Origin: UBA2287 sp037442025
GTDB taxonomy: Bacteria > Bacteroidota > Bacteroidia > Bacteroidales > Tenuifilaceae
Length of the DNA: 8,184 bases
NCBI GenBank assembly: GCA_037442025.1
Contig: JBBIRB010000064.1
Span: 1 to 8,184, forward strand
Direction of reading: 5' to 3'
Both the position numbers and the translations under genes were made by a program. Positions 7,613-8,184 of the stretch are shown here, one piece after another; the stretch's first letter is position 1, and each line of letters opens with the position of its first letter. The notes below the pieces were generated by a model. That model did not search any database. It saw nothing but the letters and a program-made list of their open reading frames with translations, and was not told where the DNA came from.

Positions 7613-8184
7613 CTATTTGCCATTGTCGTGCAGCCTATCCTGCTGGCCGGTCCATACCATAAACCTCTTTTGAAGGTTTACGGTTATTCGGTACATTACT
7701 GGAACAACCAGTAGGGTTAGGAACGTGGAAAAAGTTAACCCAAAAATGATAGTCCATGAAATGGGCCCCCAGAAAATAACATTGTCGCCACCGAAATAAA
7801 AATCGGGGTTAAAGCTGGTGAGTGCCCCGGCAAAGTCGAAGTTCATTCCTATTGCCATAGGTATTAGACCTAAAATGGTAGTGATGGCGGTAAGTAACAC
7901 TGGACGGAGCCTAGTTTTTCCGGCTTCTACAACGCAGTCGGTGGCATCCTTAACTGGCAAAAAGGCACCTTCGGGTAAGCCAAGCTGAATCCTTCTGCGC
8001 TCTTTAAGCAGCCCGATGTAGTCGATAAGTACAATAGCATTATTAACAACTATTCCTGCCAGTGATACAATTCCAATACCAGTCATAACAACAACAAAGT
8101 CCATTTTAAAAGTCGAAATACCTCCAAAAACACCAATGGTACTGAAAACTACACTGGTCATAATGATTAAAGGACGAACCAAAG
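7613..8184 (-). CDS. RND efflux transporter permease subunit, C-terminal part (5' end outside window)
   Basis: This is the C-terminal 189-190 residues of an inner-membrane RND pump, cut by the right edge of the window. The first full codon (8182-8180) is TTG, here an internal leucine rather than a start, in the family-typical LVRPLIIM. Membrane segments matching the last four helices of AcrB-type pumps are visible at fragment residues about 4-22, 30-56, 95-113 and 141-164. The segment IVVNNAIVLIDY (44-55) and the TRLRPVLLTA cytoplasmic loop (90-99) match multidrug (HAE-1) pumps better than heavy-metal ones. The stretch between the last two helices (114-140, rich in F, D and G) is longer than in E. 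coli AcrB. The pump would exchange protons for drugs or other small molecules, together with a membrane-fusion protein and a TolC-like outer-membrane channel probably encoded further right. The gene ends at a TAG just before a strong terminator. Confidence 0.93.
   Translation of the reverse strand, partial: LVRPLIIMTSVVFSTIGVFGGISTFKMDFVVVMTGIGIVSLAGIVVNNAIVLIDYIGLLKERRRIQLGLPEGAFLPVKDATDCVVEAGKTRLRPVLLTAITTILGLIPMAIGMNFDFAGALTSFNPDFYFGGDNVIFWGPISWTIIFGLTFSTFLTLLVVPVMYRITVNLQKRFMVWTGQQDRLHDNGK

Noticed and set aside
7613..8182. Treating the right-edge minus-strand frame as a complete 189-residue small membrane protein starting at TTG.
   Set aside because: The frame runs off the window edge, the first residues match the interior of RND permeases, and the family is about 1000 residues long, so this is the end of a truncated-by-window gene.

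Overview
The window looks like an ordinary chromosomal stretch of a Bacteroidota bacterium, possibly from the Bacteroidales side. The signs are a perfect Bacteroidota-type -7 box (TANNTTTG) upstream of nadB, A/T-rich leaders without a Shine-Dalgarno sequence at most starts, a YfhO-family membrane protein of the form common in that phylum, a periplasmic-TPR/SpoIIE phosphatase with the 'RPKDIVSGDFYW' signature, and an intergenic array of YGAYAAC heptamers. Base composition is moderate by eye. No phage, IS, CRISPR, tRNA or rRNA was recognised.

Layout. Bases 1-136 are a leader with a promoter and ribosome-binding site for nadB (137-1717, L-aspartate oxidase). A 204-base gap follows, carrying the heptamer array. 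Then come a YfhO-family multi-pass membrane protein (most likely 1922-4348) and, only 3 bases later, nfo (4352-5188, endonuclease IV). These three genes read rightward. Facing them on the minus strand is a large TPR-transmembrane-SpoIIE phosphatase gene (5185-7479). Its stop codon overlaps that of nfo inside a shared TTAA. Further right, also on the minus strand, is the C-terminal end of an RND efflux permease (7613 to the window edge), closed by a strong symmetrical hairpin terminator (7580-7605).

The genes do not form one pathway. nadB supplies iminoaspartate for NAD synthesis, nfo repairs abasic sites, the YfhO protein is a probable GT-C-type glycosyltransferase of unknown substrate, the phosphatase is an orphan inside-out signalling protein, and the RND pump exports small molecules. 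yfhO and nfo are probably co-transcribed. The terminator separates the RND gene from the phosphatase gene, which must have its own promoter.

I do not see a convincing undescribed system. The points most worth a second look are the heptamer array, which also creates a misleading start for the membrane protein, the fully interlocked convergent stops, and the orphan phosphatase.
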